Source of the DNA: Sabethes cyaneus
Lineage: Eukaryota > Arthropoda > Insecta > Diptera > Culicidae
Assembly (NCBI RefSeq): GCF_943734655.1
Contig: NC_071353.1
Span: 149,340,043-149,404,042 of the forward strand
Direction: 5' to 3'
Length of the DNA: 64,000 nt
Both the position numbers and the translations under genes were made by a program. Shown in pieces: positions 11,600 to 22,312 of this stretch. Numbering within the stretch: the first letter of the stretch is position 1; the number at the start of each line of letters is the position of its first letter. The notes under the pieces were generated by a model. The model ran no database searches. It was not told where the DNA came from and saw only the letters and a list, made by a program, of their open reading frames with translations.

Positions 11600-12600
11600 T
11601 TTTAGTGATGGTTAGAGACCTCTCCCCCCACTAAGAGGGGGGGGGGGGCTCCCATACAAATGAAACACAAATTTCTGCATAACTCGATAACTAATCAAGC
11701 AAATGGAACGAATTTTGGCATGTGATGGTTTTCGAGGGCAAGAAAATTTTATATGGTGAATTAGGACCCCTCCCCACTTTAAGAGAGGGGGCTCCTGTAC
11801 AAATGAAATACAGCAAAGTTTCGTTAATTGGTGGTTCGTTAATTGGGCGGTTCGTTAATTGGGCGTTCGCTAATTGGGCTATGTGACAACTTGAATGTCA
11901 AAATTGTATGGAATTTTCGAGTTTAGAATTTTCTAACAACTGTCAGTCGGCCCAATTAGCGAATCAGCTGGAGTGCAGTCGTGGCCCAATTAACGAATTC
12001 AGGCTGTACAAATTTCCTCATAACTCGCGAACTAGTCAAGCAAATGGAACCAAATTTGGCATGTAGGAGTTTTTGGAGGCAAGAATTTTTTCTGTGATGA
12101 ATTGGGACCCCTCCCCACTTTAGGAGGGGGGCTCCGGGCTCCTATACAAACGAAATACAAATTTCCTCATAACTCGAGAACTAATCAAGCAAATAAAACC
12201 AAATTTGGCACGTAGGTGTTTTTGGAGGCAAGAATTTTTTCTATGATGAATTGGGACCCCTCCCCACTTTAGGAGGGGGGGCTCCTATACAAACGAAATA
12301 CAAATTTTCTCATAACTCAAGAACTAAACAAGCAAATGGAACCAAATTTGACATGTAAGTGGTTTTGGAGGCAAGTTTTTTTCTATGGTGAATTGAGACC
12401 CCTCCCCTCTTTTAAGAGGGGGGGCTCCCATACAAATGAAATTCAAATTTCCTTATAACTTGAGAACTAATCAAGCAAATGGAACCAAATTTGGCATGTG
12501 GGTGATTTTGGAGTCTTGAATTTATTTTATGATAGTTAGAGACCTCTCACCCCTGTGGTAGAGGGATATTGACTCTCATACAAGTAAAACAGAATTTTTT
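11600..12600. repeat. ~140-bp tandem minisatellite
   Basis: At least five diverged units each contain, in order, 'ataactcg(a)gaacta(a)tcaag', 'caaatggaaccaaatttggc', 'tttttggaggcaagaatttt', 'gaattgggacccctcccc' and 'aggaggggggctcctatac'. The 'aagcaaat' anchor recurs near 11697, 12049, 12187, 12338 and 12475, giving a period of about 137-155 bp once the inserted MITE (11811-12006) is discounted. Confidence 0.8.
11811..12006. mobile_element. Pogo/Tc1-mariner-like MITE inserted in the minisatellite
   Basis: This 196-bp insert begins CAGCAAAG... and ends ...CAGGCTG. Its terminal inverted repeats share CAGC and TTCGTTAATTGG, and the left end carries three extra direct copies of 'ttcgttaattggg'. 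It is flanked by TA on both sides (11809-11810, 12007-12008). Removing it with one TA restores the minisatellite unit exactly as in its neighbours. The TA duplication and CAG termini fit the Tc1/mariner-pogo superfamily. It has no coding capacity. Confidence 0.85.
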
Positions 12601-13255
12601 GCGAAACTCAAAAACTAATCGAACTCGAGAAATTCGAGACTCATCCATAAAACATTAGTCAATAACAAGACCACAAAAACTATCCTATCGATAGTAACAC
12701 TAGATCATTCAGGACGAGACGGCCGCGAGTGTTGCCGGTGACCCGCCCACTTTGGGAAGGCGGCAACTCCCCGCAGAAATCACTACTGTCTAGGTTTATT
12801 TGTTTTCGTAGGTCTACCTGGGTTTCCTGGAACGAGCGACAGCGAGTAAGAAGAGGATCGCGAAATGGTACTTTCCACAAAAAGTTTTCCGTGAAATGGT
12901 ACATTCCGCTTAAGGTTTTTCGCAAAATGATATTCGACGAAATGTTGTACAATCATGGTGAATATTACTATCCGCTTTCTGGCTATGCAATGAGGGGACA
13001 GGGGAGTTGTTTTCTACTTTACTGTGAGGAAAAATTGCGAATTTGTATATTAAACTACCCATTCCTGGTAACTAATAAGCATTAAGATAAGCAGCAAATC
13101 AGCATATCTGGTATTTTATACTGCACGTTGTTGTATATTAGCTTTTTGACTGCATAGGTGTTGTAAATTGGCATCCAAAATTGTATTCAAATTCTTCGTC
13201 TCGGTAATTAGCTGTAAGTTAACATTGTTTGTACTATCAGAAGGTTATCAATAAA
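12601..13255. other. Spacer with a 'gaaatggta' dispersed repeat
   Basis: 12866-12950 contains repeated 'cgaaatggtactttcc / gtgaaatggtacattcc' phrases typical of a short dispersed repeat. An open stretch at 12729-13085 has no recognisable domain. No gene is supported. Confidence 0.4.
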
Positions 13256-13425
13256 TGTACCGATCTGATCCCTCGGGTGTCTATCCGTAAACTGCCGATT
13301 CTCTGCTCGGCTGTCAAACGCTCTTTCTCTCGATAACCATCACATAAGAGATACGCTGCACCTAATCCAATGTATTGTATCTAACGGTGCAAGGTGTGTT
13401 ATATCTCGCAGATGACTCCAGTACA
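13256..13425 (-). repeat. LTR (3' in element orientation)
   Basis: 170 bp, TG...CA ends, matching 17177-17346; preceded by TSD ATAAA. Confidence 0.9.
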
Positions 13426-14030
13426 TCCCTCCCCAAATTAAGAACTGTACTCAGTCTTCGATAACATTCGATACTATATACTTGAAGGGCATTCTCCATA
13501 GTATTGTTATTGCACAAAGAAAGTAATTATTGATTCAGTTCGCAATCTTTATATTTTCCCGGAGCGCTCCGCCGTCTTCGGGGCGATTTACGTTTCCTGC
13601 AGAAACTCCTTGAACATGAGCGAACTCTGGCTCTAAATCTGTCCCCTTTCGATCCTCGGCCATGTCAGCGCTGGGGAGCCAGCAGTGATTCGCCAGTTGC
13701 TTTAAAGTCGAACATCTGTACCACGTAGCATGTTCGGAACAAACCTTTTGGCGTGCGTTCCATTCCATGCATACTCCCTCCTAGTTTCCATTGAGTTGGC
13801 AGCAATCCAACTCGCCTGCATACTGGCAACTTCCAACTCTTTCCCTTGAAAGTTTGGTTGTGTTGATCCCAGCTCTAAGCTTCGCATTAATACCGTGTCG
13901 CCAACATAAAAGTTACCATCTTTTGCATTTCTTGCACTTGCGTGCAGCTTTTTTCGCTCCTTGCCTAAGGAGTTACCTCTACAGCCTCTTCATGAAACAT
14001 TCGGTGTATAGTACGGACAGTACGGTGCTG

Positions 14031-14369
14031 TCAGGTTAAAATGGATACTGTAGGAATCAGAACTTCCTGAGCTCCATGGTGTGGAAATGCTACCATTACC
14101 ATTAAACATGTAGGATGTTTCATTGGTTTGAGCATGGTATATCGGGTTGCACAGTAAACCACAACTAACATCGAGTAGTCGATAGGTAAACCTTCAATAA
14201 AATACACTGCCAGTGTTGATAATACTCGCGTCACAGGGTATGGTGGATCAGGTTTTGACATTAATTCCATATTCTTTACATTTTTAGGACCTTCTCGATT
14301 GAGTCGTCTAACCAGAAAACCACAATCTCGATCTTTATGTGTCTTGTAACAGCCACCCCTTGGTGACAA
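14031..14369 (-). pseudogene. Decayed Ty3/gypsy-type integrase core fragment
   Basis: An open minus-strand stretch of about 112 codons contains SKPDPPYPVTRV, then GLPIDYSMLVVVYCATRY. This resembles the start of gypsy integrase cores, where a P-x-P stretch is followed by an aspartate-containing strand and then LLVVVD-x-x-SRY. Here the expected catalytic Asp at the second position is Tyr and the first is not recognisable, so it cannot be active. It lies in the position expected for integrase (towards the 3' end) of the enclosing minus-strand element. Neighbouring stretches (13535-13887 and 14708-15058) may be further decay products, but I cannot assign domains to them. Confidence 0.5.
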
Positions 14370-16210
14370 ATGTGCTATATGTGTGACTCTCAGTTGCGAA
14401 GCTAGACGACTCGATCGCCTCTTAGAATTATTTACTTGTATTGGGAAAGCCGCTCTTTAATCATCATCCTGTACTAACCCGGAACATTAGTTCAATCACA
14501 CGATGACACCGCCTCACGAATCGCCTTCAAATGAACAGTGTCGAAAACCAGTCCGCGTCTTCACGGTGTATGGCGTGTCTCAAAATGAAAACTCTGGAGA
14601 TGCAGCATTCACCTTTCTAATCGACCGAAGTGCCCCGATCACACTCGCTCGAATAAGTAGACAAGAGATTTACAGCCCAACAAACATTTATGCTGTATAA
14701 TTGCTTATTAAGCGCTTGATTCCTTAACATTGGCTATATAACGGTTGAATAATCTACAGTTCAAATAAAATGTTTGTTGGGAGTCTTTGATGGATGATTC
14801 GACAATTTCGATTTTCGACCATCTTTCTCGGTTTACGCACATTTCCCTCCTCGCTTTGTCTATAGACAAGAGTACCAGTTCATTCGCAGCTCTTAGATAA
14901 ACGCAAAAACCCGAGCCCTGAATCACCCCTTCGAACAGACACCAGTCGTGGACACCCAACCGGTCGCGTCCCTGACCATCTCTATGACCTTCCGAGCAAA
15001 CCCCCTTTATATCTGCCATTCCACGTCTACGAGACGAAAAGATCAATATACAAAGCAAAGCCTAGGTGCTACATTCCGTTATCGAAACTTGACCTTCTGT
15101 TTTTATACGACAGACTTCGCAGCCAGCTGTTAGAGTGCAGTGCCAGTTGCTGCGATCCTATTGACTCTATCTAATAGATCAATGTACATCCCTAGTTAAA
15201 CTTCCGATTCCGTTGGAAATGAAGCAGACGTATCCGGCTCAGGACCCGAAATCGCCCTGATTCCACAATCAATCCGATCTACCCCAGCATCATTCTAGTC
15301 AACAAACTTGTTCTCGTAACCGGTTATCAAAATCGTCAAACAGTTCATTCTTGTTTGGTCCAATGCTGTTCAAGTGTCCTTCGCTTGTCCGTTTTTGGGG
15401 CATAACAATTATTAACCTAAAAGGTGAATAAAGCGTACTCGTCCACTCAGTGGCTCCCGCTTCAATCTTTACTCAGACAAACAGACGAGACACTCGCGAT
15501 AATTCCATCGTCCAATCAAAAACCACTCATTTTTCAAAAAAGCATGTTTCGCAACATGGCCACACCGCGGCGCGCGAGTGTTGCTTTGAGTTTTCAGTAT
15601 AAAACCATTCAAATGTACAAAACCCTGCAAATGCAAGCTACTCCGCAACATGCATAACAGAGGGTGCTGGTGTGCAAGCAAAATGTGCAGGACGATGGTT
15701 TTTTAAAGGATTTTCTTCTAAGTGTCATGTCAGTTCGTCAGTGCTAGTAGTGAACCTACTTCTCATACTGATCTTGCAAATCGATACGTCCTAAAACCAA
15801 TCTCCACTCCACCATTCCGGGAGGATCTTCCACCATCCTCCTTTTCTGCGTTCCAGCTGAAACTCAAACAATATTCCTAAACGCGTCTCCACTTAATCCA
15901 ACCATCGGGCGCCATGACCTGGTCCGAAAGGTCAACTACCGACGTTCGCAAAATGGTATAAATAAATCTCTTTATTTTCCACATGTCGTTCTACAACCAC
16001 ACGGTAGTTTATCTGTATGCGCTTCTCACAAATGCAGTGCTACGCAAACATCAACCATCCTCCAATGTCTTTCTACATTGACATGAAGCAACCCTACGGT
16101 GGCTTATCCGTAGCACATACGCATCGGTAATTCGGTATGTGCTCCTCCAATATCTACATTGACATGAACCCTACGATAGCTTATCCGTATGTGCTTCCCA
16201 CAAAGATCAG

Positions 16211-16515
16211 TCATGTGGTCACCACATGCCTTACCCGTATGTGCTACTCACATAAACCGGCCATGTGCTCCCCACATGCCTTATCAGTATGTGCTACCCA
16301 CATACACCGGCCATGTGCTACCCACATGCCTTATCTGTATGTGCTACCCACATACAACGGCCATGTGCTACCCACATGCCTTACCTGTATGTGCTACCCA
16401 CATACACTGGCCATGTGCTACCCACATGCCTTACATGTATGTGCTACCCACATACACCGGCCATGTGCTACCCACATGCCTTACCTGTATGTGCTACCCA
16501 CATACACCTCACATG
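16211..16515. repeat. 50-bp tandem repeat of paired hairpins (E-box-like)
   Basis: Six copies start at 16211, 16261, 16311, 16361, 16411 and 16461. Each unit contains CATGTGctacCCACATG and TATGTGctacCCACATA, two small hairpins whose outer base pair differs (C-G against T-A) yet stays complementary. CATGTG/CACATG are also E-box hexamers. The unit contains no stop in several frames, so spurious Met/Cys/Tyr/Pro-rich frames appear. Confidence 0.85.
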
Positions 16516-16685
16516 ACTAAACGTATTACTCACATAAACTATTTCATTATCAGTTCTTGCACCATCTAATTTAGGTATATGCTGCCCATATATCACACCA
16601 CTCAAAAATTAGACACTCCACAGGATTACCTCATTTACATCCGGACAATCCATACACCTCAACACCACACGGGAAAAATCTAGTA

Positions 16686-16903
16686 CCGTTTTTATTTTTG
16701 GCAAGGTCCAACCTAGGTTTGCACTAGTTCCAAACAAGCGGCTGTCAAAACGTTTGTTTCTTTTTCCACTCCTGCTGAACTTAGTTTCGCTCTGGGAATC
16801 TGGGATGCACTTGCACTCGACGATGTTTGTTCACTCTTCCGAAAATGCCTGTTCATTCGGTGGTTGGACTGGCACCAACCCACCTCAAAAAAAACAAAAA
16901 CAC
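16686..16903. mobile_element. MITE, same family as 21781-22079, nested in the LTR element
   Basis: 218 bp flanked by TA (16684-16685, 16904-16905). The ends are imperfect inverted repeats (gtttttatttttgg.. against ..aaaaaacaaaaacac). The interior shares 'cggctgtcaaaacgtttgtt' and 'cttagtttcgctct' with 21781-22079. Confidence 0.6.
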
Positions 16904-17176
16904 TACAAGTGCACTCCATCTCCAACAGGCAAGCAGGCCGCAGCCGAAACGCCTGAACAAATACTTGTCGAAAGAACAAAAAAAATATCAACATCAACTT
17001 CAACTGAAGCTGAAATCAAACACGAAGTGCGTCGCAGCAGACCACTTCGAACAGAAACCAAGCTTTCCTATACGAAAACAAAAGCTCGTACTGATCCGTA
17101 CCAGTAATTCACATTCCATGTTGAATTACTTGACCTGTTTTCACTGAACTTACCCATTTTTATTCTCGTCGCCATT

Positions 17177-17346
17177 TGTACCGATCTGATCCCTCGGGTG
17201 TCTATCCGTAAACTGCCGATTCTCTGCTCGGCTGTCAAACGCTCTTTCTCTCGATAACCATCACATAAGAGATACGCTGCACCTAATCCAATGTATTGTA
17301 TCTAACGGTGCAAGGTGTGTTATATCTCGCAGATGACTCCAGTACA
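17177..17346 (-). repeat. LTR (5' in element orientation)
   Basis: 170 bp matching 13256-13425; followed by TSD ATAAA. The PBS motif TGGCGACGAG lies just inside, on the minus strand. Confidence 0.9.
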
Positions 17347-17753
17347 ATAAAGTAGCTGTATATTTTGCCAAAATAGCATTTAAGTAGCATTGCCAAATGT
17401 TTATAATTGGTTTGAAATCTGTTGATTTTTGTAAACATATCATTAACTGTGGACATACCAGTTACTTTGCTGCATTTATGAGCCATGTTGCGTGCCATCC
17501 GGATCCGGGGAGACACTATAAATGGTTCCCATAAAGGGACATTTCAGCATCAATAAAGTATGTCGTGTCGCATGTCAAAAACCATCAGTATTCGATAAAA
17601 TAGCGATTGGCGATCATCTCATGTCTCTCAGAGGCCCTATGGCAGATTCCAGGTTCCGGACAAATTCCTCCGAAATCCGTTCCGTGCTTGGATCAGAAAA
17701 GAAATCATCTCCGGGCCCGGAACCGGCCACACGGCATCTGAGAGACTTGAGAT

Positions 17754-19208
17754 TAGGGATGCTTTACCGGTTTTACCGGTATTACCGGGCTATTTTCCAA
17801 TACCGAATTACCGGTTTTTCCACGATCGAAAACCGGTATTTTCGGTATTTTTGTATGATCAAATAACAACTCAAGAAACTTGAATCACTAGTAAAACTTT
17901 TAAACTATAGGGCGAACTAAATTTCATGATGCAAGGTTCTACAAATAATAACTCAATTATGTAACTCTTCCAAAGGGCCCCGAAAAACCCCACCGCTGTC
18001 AGCATAGTGCCGGCGTGCATTGCGCTTTTTAAGCAATCATCTCCAGTCAACCCGGTCCACTCCATGAGCCACTCATCGCCAATTTCCGAGACATCTCAGA
18101 AGGCACAAGTCGCTTTTGATCTGGTCGATCCATCTTGCACGTTGATCCCATTGGGTGCCGGAGGGCTTGTTGAGAACCGCTTTTGTCGCACTGTCATTCG
18201 GCATCCTTACAGTATGTCCAACCCACCGTAGCCTAATGACTTTAGCCAGCTTACGATAGCAATCTCTCCAAGAAGTGTATACAGCTCGTGATTCATAAAA
18301 CGTTTCCGCCACTCTCCGCTTTCATTTTGTACTCCGCCATATATTATCCACAGCATCTTCAGGTCAAACACGACAAGGGCGCATATTCCCATCGTGAGCG
18401 ACATCACAGCTTCAACTCCGTAAAGAACTATCGGTTAAATAAGGGTCTTGTACATTGTCAGCTTAGAACGGCGGCGAATGCTTCTTGATCGTAGCATTTT
18501 GCGAAGGGCAAAGTAGGTCCGATTTCATGCTTGAATGCGCCAATTAATTAAGAATATTGCGCAATACAAGAAATGTGCGATATGCAGTGAAGCTGTTCAG
18601 AAAATCTTCAGTGAAAATTAAGGTATTACTCTAGAGAAATGTCAGAACACACCACGGAAGAAGAATTTGTTCGGATGCTAGTACGAACTGGAATAACAAT
18701 TTGCTTAGTCCGAATAGCCTGTTGGCAGGGCTAAGCCAATTATACAGGCTTTAATCATCGCTTCAAACGTCTCTGTCCGATCTAAAAAACAAGCATACGC
18801 TTTAATTAAGTGATGACTGGACTTTCAGTATTAATTTATCATAAGTGTCAGTGTCAAAGCCGCTTATTGAAAGTTCTTGAAGGGTTTCCTCACGCCACAT
18901 ATCAAATCTACCGCTGGGAAATTACACTTCCTTTATCTGTGGACACCAAATTATCTCCGGAAGCTTTTTGTTTAAAATTTAAGATAACACAATTCTCTTC
19001 GCGTTCTTAAATATTATTTTTTTAATGAACTAATCAATTAGTTATGTCAAAAGAAATTGAATACCATTGATTATAGAGAGATTTTCTTCAAATCATATAA
19101 TTTGTAAATGTTGTTTTTAAGTATTAACTTTTACCGGTTTTACCGGTATTGCATTTATCAATACCGAAAAACCGGTTTTCAAAATACCCCCCAGTATTGG
19201 CATCTCTA
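17754..19208. mobile_element. Non-autonomous hAT-type element, 8-bp TSD
   Basis: 1455 bp with ends TAGGGATGC and (reverse) TAGAGATGCC, flanked by identical 8-bp CTTGAGAT (17746-17753, 19209-19216). Subterminal ACCGGTTTTACCGGTA-type repeats occur at both ends, as expected for hAT transposase binding. There is no transposase frame. The interior includes part of an RTE LINE (18073-18490). Confidence 0.8.
18073..18490 (-). pseudogene. RTE-type LINE C-terminal fragment inside the hAT element
   Basis: Minus-strand frames read WIIYGGVQNESGEWRKRFM and then RLRWVGHTVRMPNDSATKAV and QRARWIDQIKSDL. This is the C-terminal tail typical of the RTE elements seen intact-frame at 30600-30940. It is broken by frameshifts and an insertion of unrelated bases. 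Confidence 0.7.
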
Positions 19209-19404
19209 CTTGAGATGATCACCAATCGCTATTTTGTCGAATGCTGATGTTTTTTGATATGCGACACGACATGCTTTACTGATGCTGAAATGTCCCTTAA
19301 TGGGAACCATGGCAACTTTATTTAAAAAAGCCTTGTCACGGTCCCCAAAGGAACTCCGGAATAACTCCGGGGCCATATGACATATGGCCATTATCTATAG
19401 ATAC

Positions 19405-19705
19405 CTATTATGAAAATAGAAAATATTTTCGGCCAAATTCCCAAATTTGGTGAAAAAATATTGAAAGATAAAAGTTATGTCCATTTTAGTAAATTTTGCG
19501 GTGCTAAAAATGATGTAGACCTTAGAGGGGTTAAGGGGTTTAGAGCGATTCTGAGCTTCATTTGGGATCACCTTTTTATGGGCCATTTCCAGCCTTATTA
19601 AGGGGTTTAGAGCGATTCTGAGCTTTACTTGGCATCACTTTTTTTGTGGGCCATTTCCGGCCTTATTAAGGGGTTTAGAGCGATTCTGAGCTTCATTTGG
19701 GATCA
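19405..19705 (+). repeat. Dispersed repeat with three ~68-bp 'ggggtttagagcgattctga' units
   Basis: Units begin near 19531, 19598 and 19666 (period 67-68 bp): 'ttaaggggtttagagcgatt', 'cttcatttgggatcac', 'gggccatttccggcc'. The left part is the inverse of 11400-11500. Confidence 0.8.
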
Positions 19706-19977
19706 GGGACCGAAACGGTTACATTTTTTCTATACATTTGCCAGTATGCAGTGCCATGTCATAATCTCAGCCAACACCGTCGCTTCGTATTGTTTCTGTA
19801 TCGAGAGAGCCTACCTCTTGATGTGTTGAAACTAGCTGGAATACGTACATGATAATAAGCAAACATTCATATTTCACTGTGACCAGTCGAAAAAAGTGTC
19901 ACAGTATAGAAGTGACAGGCATTCGCCGCTTTTTGCTTACAGTTCTAGCACGAATAGTATGGACAAGCGATAGAGAA
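19706..19977. other. Spacer; nothing recognised
   Basis: AT-rich; no open frame or repeat assignable. Confidence 0.4.
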
Positions 19978-19980
19978 TAA

Positions 19981-20098
19981 AGGCCCAAACAGAATGCAGC
20001 GTTAACGCATCCGTCAGCGTCAATTTGACAGTAAACCCATGGGAAAACTGTCAGAATAACGCTGACGGACGCGTTGACGCAGCATTCTGTTTGGCCCT
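19981..20098. mobile_element. Palindromic MITE, PIF/Harbinger-like (TAA TSD)
   Basis: 118 bp that is inverted-repeat almost end to end: AGGCCCAAACAGAATGC at the left, reverse complement AGGGCCAAACAGAATGC at the right, with 'gcgtcaacgcgtccgtcagc'-type arms. TAA flanks both ends (19978-19980, 20099-20101). Confidence 0.75.
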
Positions 20099-20101
20099 TA
20101 A

Positions 20102-21200
20102 GGTGTAATTATTGATGCGTTTTTCACCTGAAAATTATGTAATGAAAATTGTTGAACTTTTGCACGGTTTTGTGGTTGATCACTACTTTAAAGGTCTTGT
20201 AGGAATAGATGCAGTAGAGTTCTTTTTCAAGTTTGGGAACGTTCTTCTTTGAACCCACATTATTTGGGGAAAAGCTGTAGGCATACGAAGGAAGCAGCAC
20301 ACGAGAATACCAAATACCACTACACCTTTTGTCATGCATGGTGCTAGAATGTTGAAGCGTGTCTCAGCCGCTCCGAAATGTGTGCAACACGACGAGCAAG
20401 CGATGTTGTCGTTATTCTGGTATTTCTTCTCGGTGCGTGTGTACTAGAAATCTGCCGCATGACTGGTCGCAAGAAATAATGTCAAATAGGGTATGTTGCT
20501 ACATCGTCGTAATTGCCTATTCCCGTCCTATCCAACACAAATTATTAAAAATATCAGCATTTTTATGACACACAATGCAAAACTAGGTATTTCCTAATAT
20601 TTTAGTTAGTTGTCTATCATACGCAATCAATCAAAGTGAGCTGAGATCTATTTAAATGCTTTTTATCATTAAAGAAGTCCTACCAGCCAAATTTCCTACG
20701 TTTTTTCGTGCGACGAAGAAGACAATGTCGACTAATCGTGCTAATTTCCGTCATTCATAAATGAAAATAACTCACGCAAGGCATTGTCGTTATTCTACAG
20801 CCAGAAAAACTTGCCTGACCTGCAGAAATTTTGTAAAATAACATTTGTCATGCCGTCCTACACAAATACATGCGCGTTAGCTTCGTAAACATTGTTGTGA
20901 TTTTTAGTTCGGACGATGAAAAATTTTGTTGGACGGATTTTAAAACGGTACGACGAATTTTAACAATAAAGTCAGTTGCGTAATTTCAATATTATGCTTT
21001 AATAGTCGCTTTTCAGTGATTTCAAAGTTCACGGATCGGAAGGTAAGTGTGTTTTAGTCAAATCAGTACAAGAACTTTTGGAGTATTCACTAAATCCATC
21101 CAGCAAATGATGAAAATTAGAATGGCTTTCCTTATTACGACGGGAATTAGAAAAAGACCCTATCTTCAGATTTTGGTCACCAACCAGTACATTTTACGTC
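20102..21200. other. Spacer without a supported gene
   Basis: Short frames of 60-70 codons occur on both strands (20124-20339 minus, 20359-20568 plus) but have no recognisable domain, signal or paralog in the window. The stretch is AT-rich. Confidence 0.4.
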
Positions 21201-21204
21201 CCTG

Positions 21205-21440
21205 TTTGGAATCACTTTCTTTGCGGGCCATTTCCGCCCTTATTAGGGGTTTAGAGCGATTCTGAGCTTCATTTGGAATCATTTTCTTTCCGGGCCATTT
21301 CCAGCCTTATTAAGAGGTTTAGAGCGATTCTGAGCTTCATTTGGAATCACTTTCTTTGCGAGCCATTTCCCGCCTTTCTTAGGGGCTTAGAACGATTCTG
21401 AGCTTCATTTAAGATGATTCTCTTCTTTGGCCTTTCCGGC
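21205..21440 (+). repeat. Second cluster of the ~68-bp repeat
   Basis: Three units of 'gggtttagagcgattctgag' / 'cttcatttggaatcactttc' / 'gggccatttcc' at a ~68-bp period; same family as 19405-19705 and 11225-11560. A single further unit lies at 21755-21780. Confidence 0.8.
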
Positions 21441-21780
21441 TTTATAAAGCATTGCACGCAGATGTCAGTGCACTTTTTTTTGTCCCAGGTTTGACAGTGT
21501 TGTGGGGTTTGTTTTGATTACTTATTCGCAAGACCCAGAAGCAAAAAACTGCAAAAATTACAAAAATATATGTTGTGCAGAGCTGATATCATTTTTCTGC
21601 TTCAGGAAAAGTCGGGCATTTCCGGTTTCCGCAAACAAGTGGTACGAATTACAAGTAATAAACCCACTAGCAATAAAATTAGGTTACAAAGGGAATCAAA
21701 ACAAAACACACAAAAACGTCAAACCAGAGTTGAGGTTAGGCACCGTGCAAAGGTTTATTAAGGGGTTTGAAGCGATTCTA

Positions 21781-22079
21781 ATGGCGTTTTTGTTTTTGCT
21801 CAGGTCCAATATAGGTTCGCCCTAGTTCCAATCGAACGGCTGTCAAAACGTTTGTTTTTTCACTCAGTTTGGACTTAGTTTCGCTCTATAGGTTGCTATT
21901 CGCAACCTATAAGTTAAACTTTTTAGACGTTGGGTTCGCTCTGGGTCTTTCTACAGTTTTATCCCCGCTATTAGCAATAAACTGACAACCCGAAAATGTT
22001 TGTTTATTTAGTGGTCAGATTGGAACGATTGGAACTAAGATTGAAATTGGAACTAACCCAGGTTAAAAAACAAAAACGA
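21781..22079. mobile_element. MITE with TA TSD, related to 16686-16903
   Basis: 299 bp flanked by TA (21779-21780, 22080-22081). Inverted ends: GCGTTTTTGTTTTTGCTCAGG against (reverse) CGTTTTTGTTTTTTAACCTGG, followed by 'tagttccaatc' on both arms. It sits about 230 bp upstream of the ZAD gene start. Confidence 0.6.
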
Positions 22080-22312
22080 TAAGAGTTTGATTCAACCCTG
22101 ACGCGATAACCACACATTTTTTCGAGAATATGGCAGCTCTGGTCCGAAATTTCTGTCAAACTGTCATCTTTCTGCAGGCCGACGCTGCAAATACGGTAAA
22201 CATCGACGGAATCCTAAAAATCTTAAAACTATAAATTAACACGCGAAAAAGTGCTTGTTTTTCCCGTCTAATACCTACTGTACCTGTGGCCGCTGTACCG
22301 ATTACAGCCAAG

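Larger units (their letters stand above)
13256..17346 (-). mobile_element. Non-autonomous LTR retrotransposon, 4091 bp, 5-bp TSD
   Basis: Direct repeats of 170 bp (13256-13425 and 17177-17346) run TGTACC...CAGTACA and appear identical. They are flanked by the same 5 bp, ATAAA (13251-13255 and 17347-17351). On the minus strand the primer-binding site TGGCGACGAGAATA lies 2 nt inside the right LTR, and a polypurine tract (TTTGGGGAGGGA) abuts the left LTR, so transcription runs on the minus strand. The interior holds only a decayed integrase-like fragment, a 50-bp minisatellite and a nested MITE, so mobilisation needed another element's proteins. Confidence 0.85.
17521..19310. mobile_element. Foldback (palindromic) element split by a hAT insertion
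   Basis: 17521-17630 ('atggttcccataaagggaca' onward) reappears in reverse complement at 19209-19310, continuing from 17732-17753 across the hAT insertion. Without the hAT and one TSD the element would be about 327 bp: two ~110-bp arms around a ~100-bp GC-rich loop. Confidence 0.7.

Noticed and set aside
16211..16515. CRISPR-like array appearance (regular 50-bp spacing)
   Set aside because: Eukaryotic sequence; the whole unit is repeated and there are no unique spacers.
16137..16569. Open frames with repeating Met-Cys-Tyr-Pro-His pattern, as if a Cys-rich repeat protein
   Set aside because: Three frames are open at once over a 50-bp tandem repeat whose unit lacks stops; 50 is not a multiple of 3, so no constant peptide repeat is encoded.
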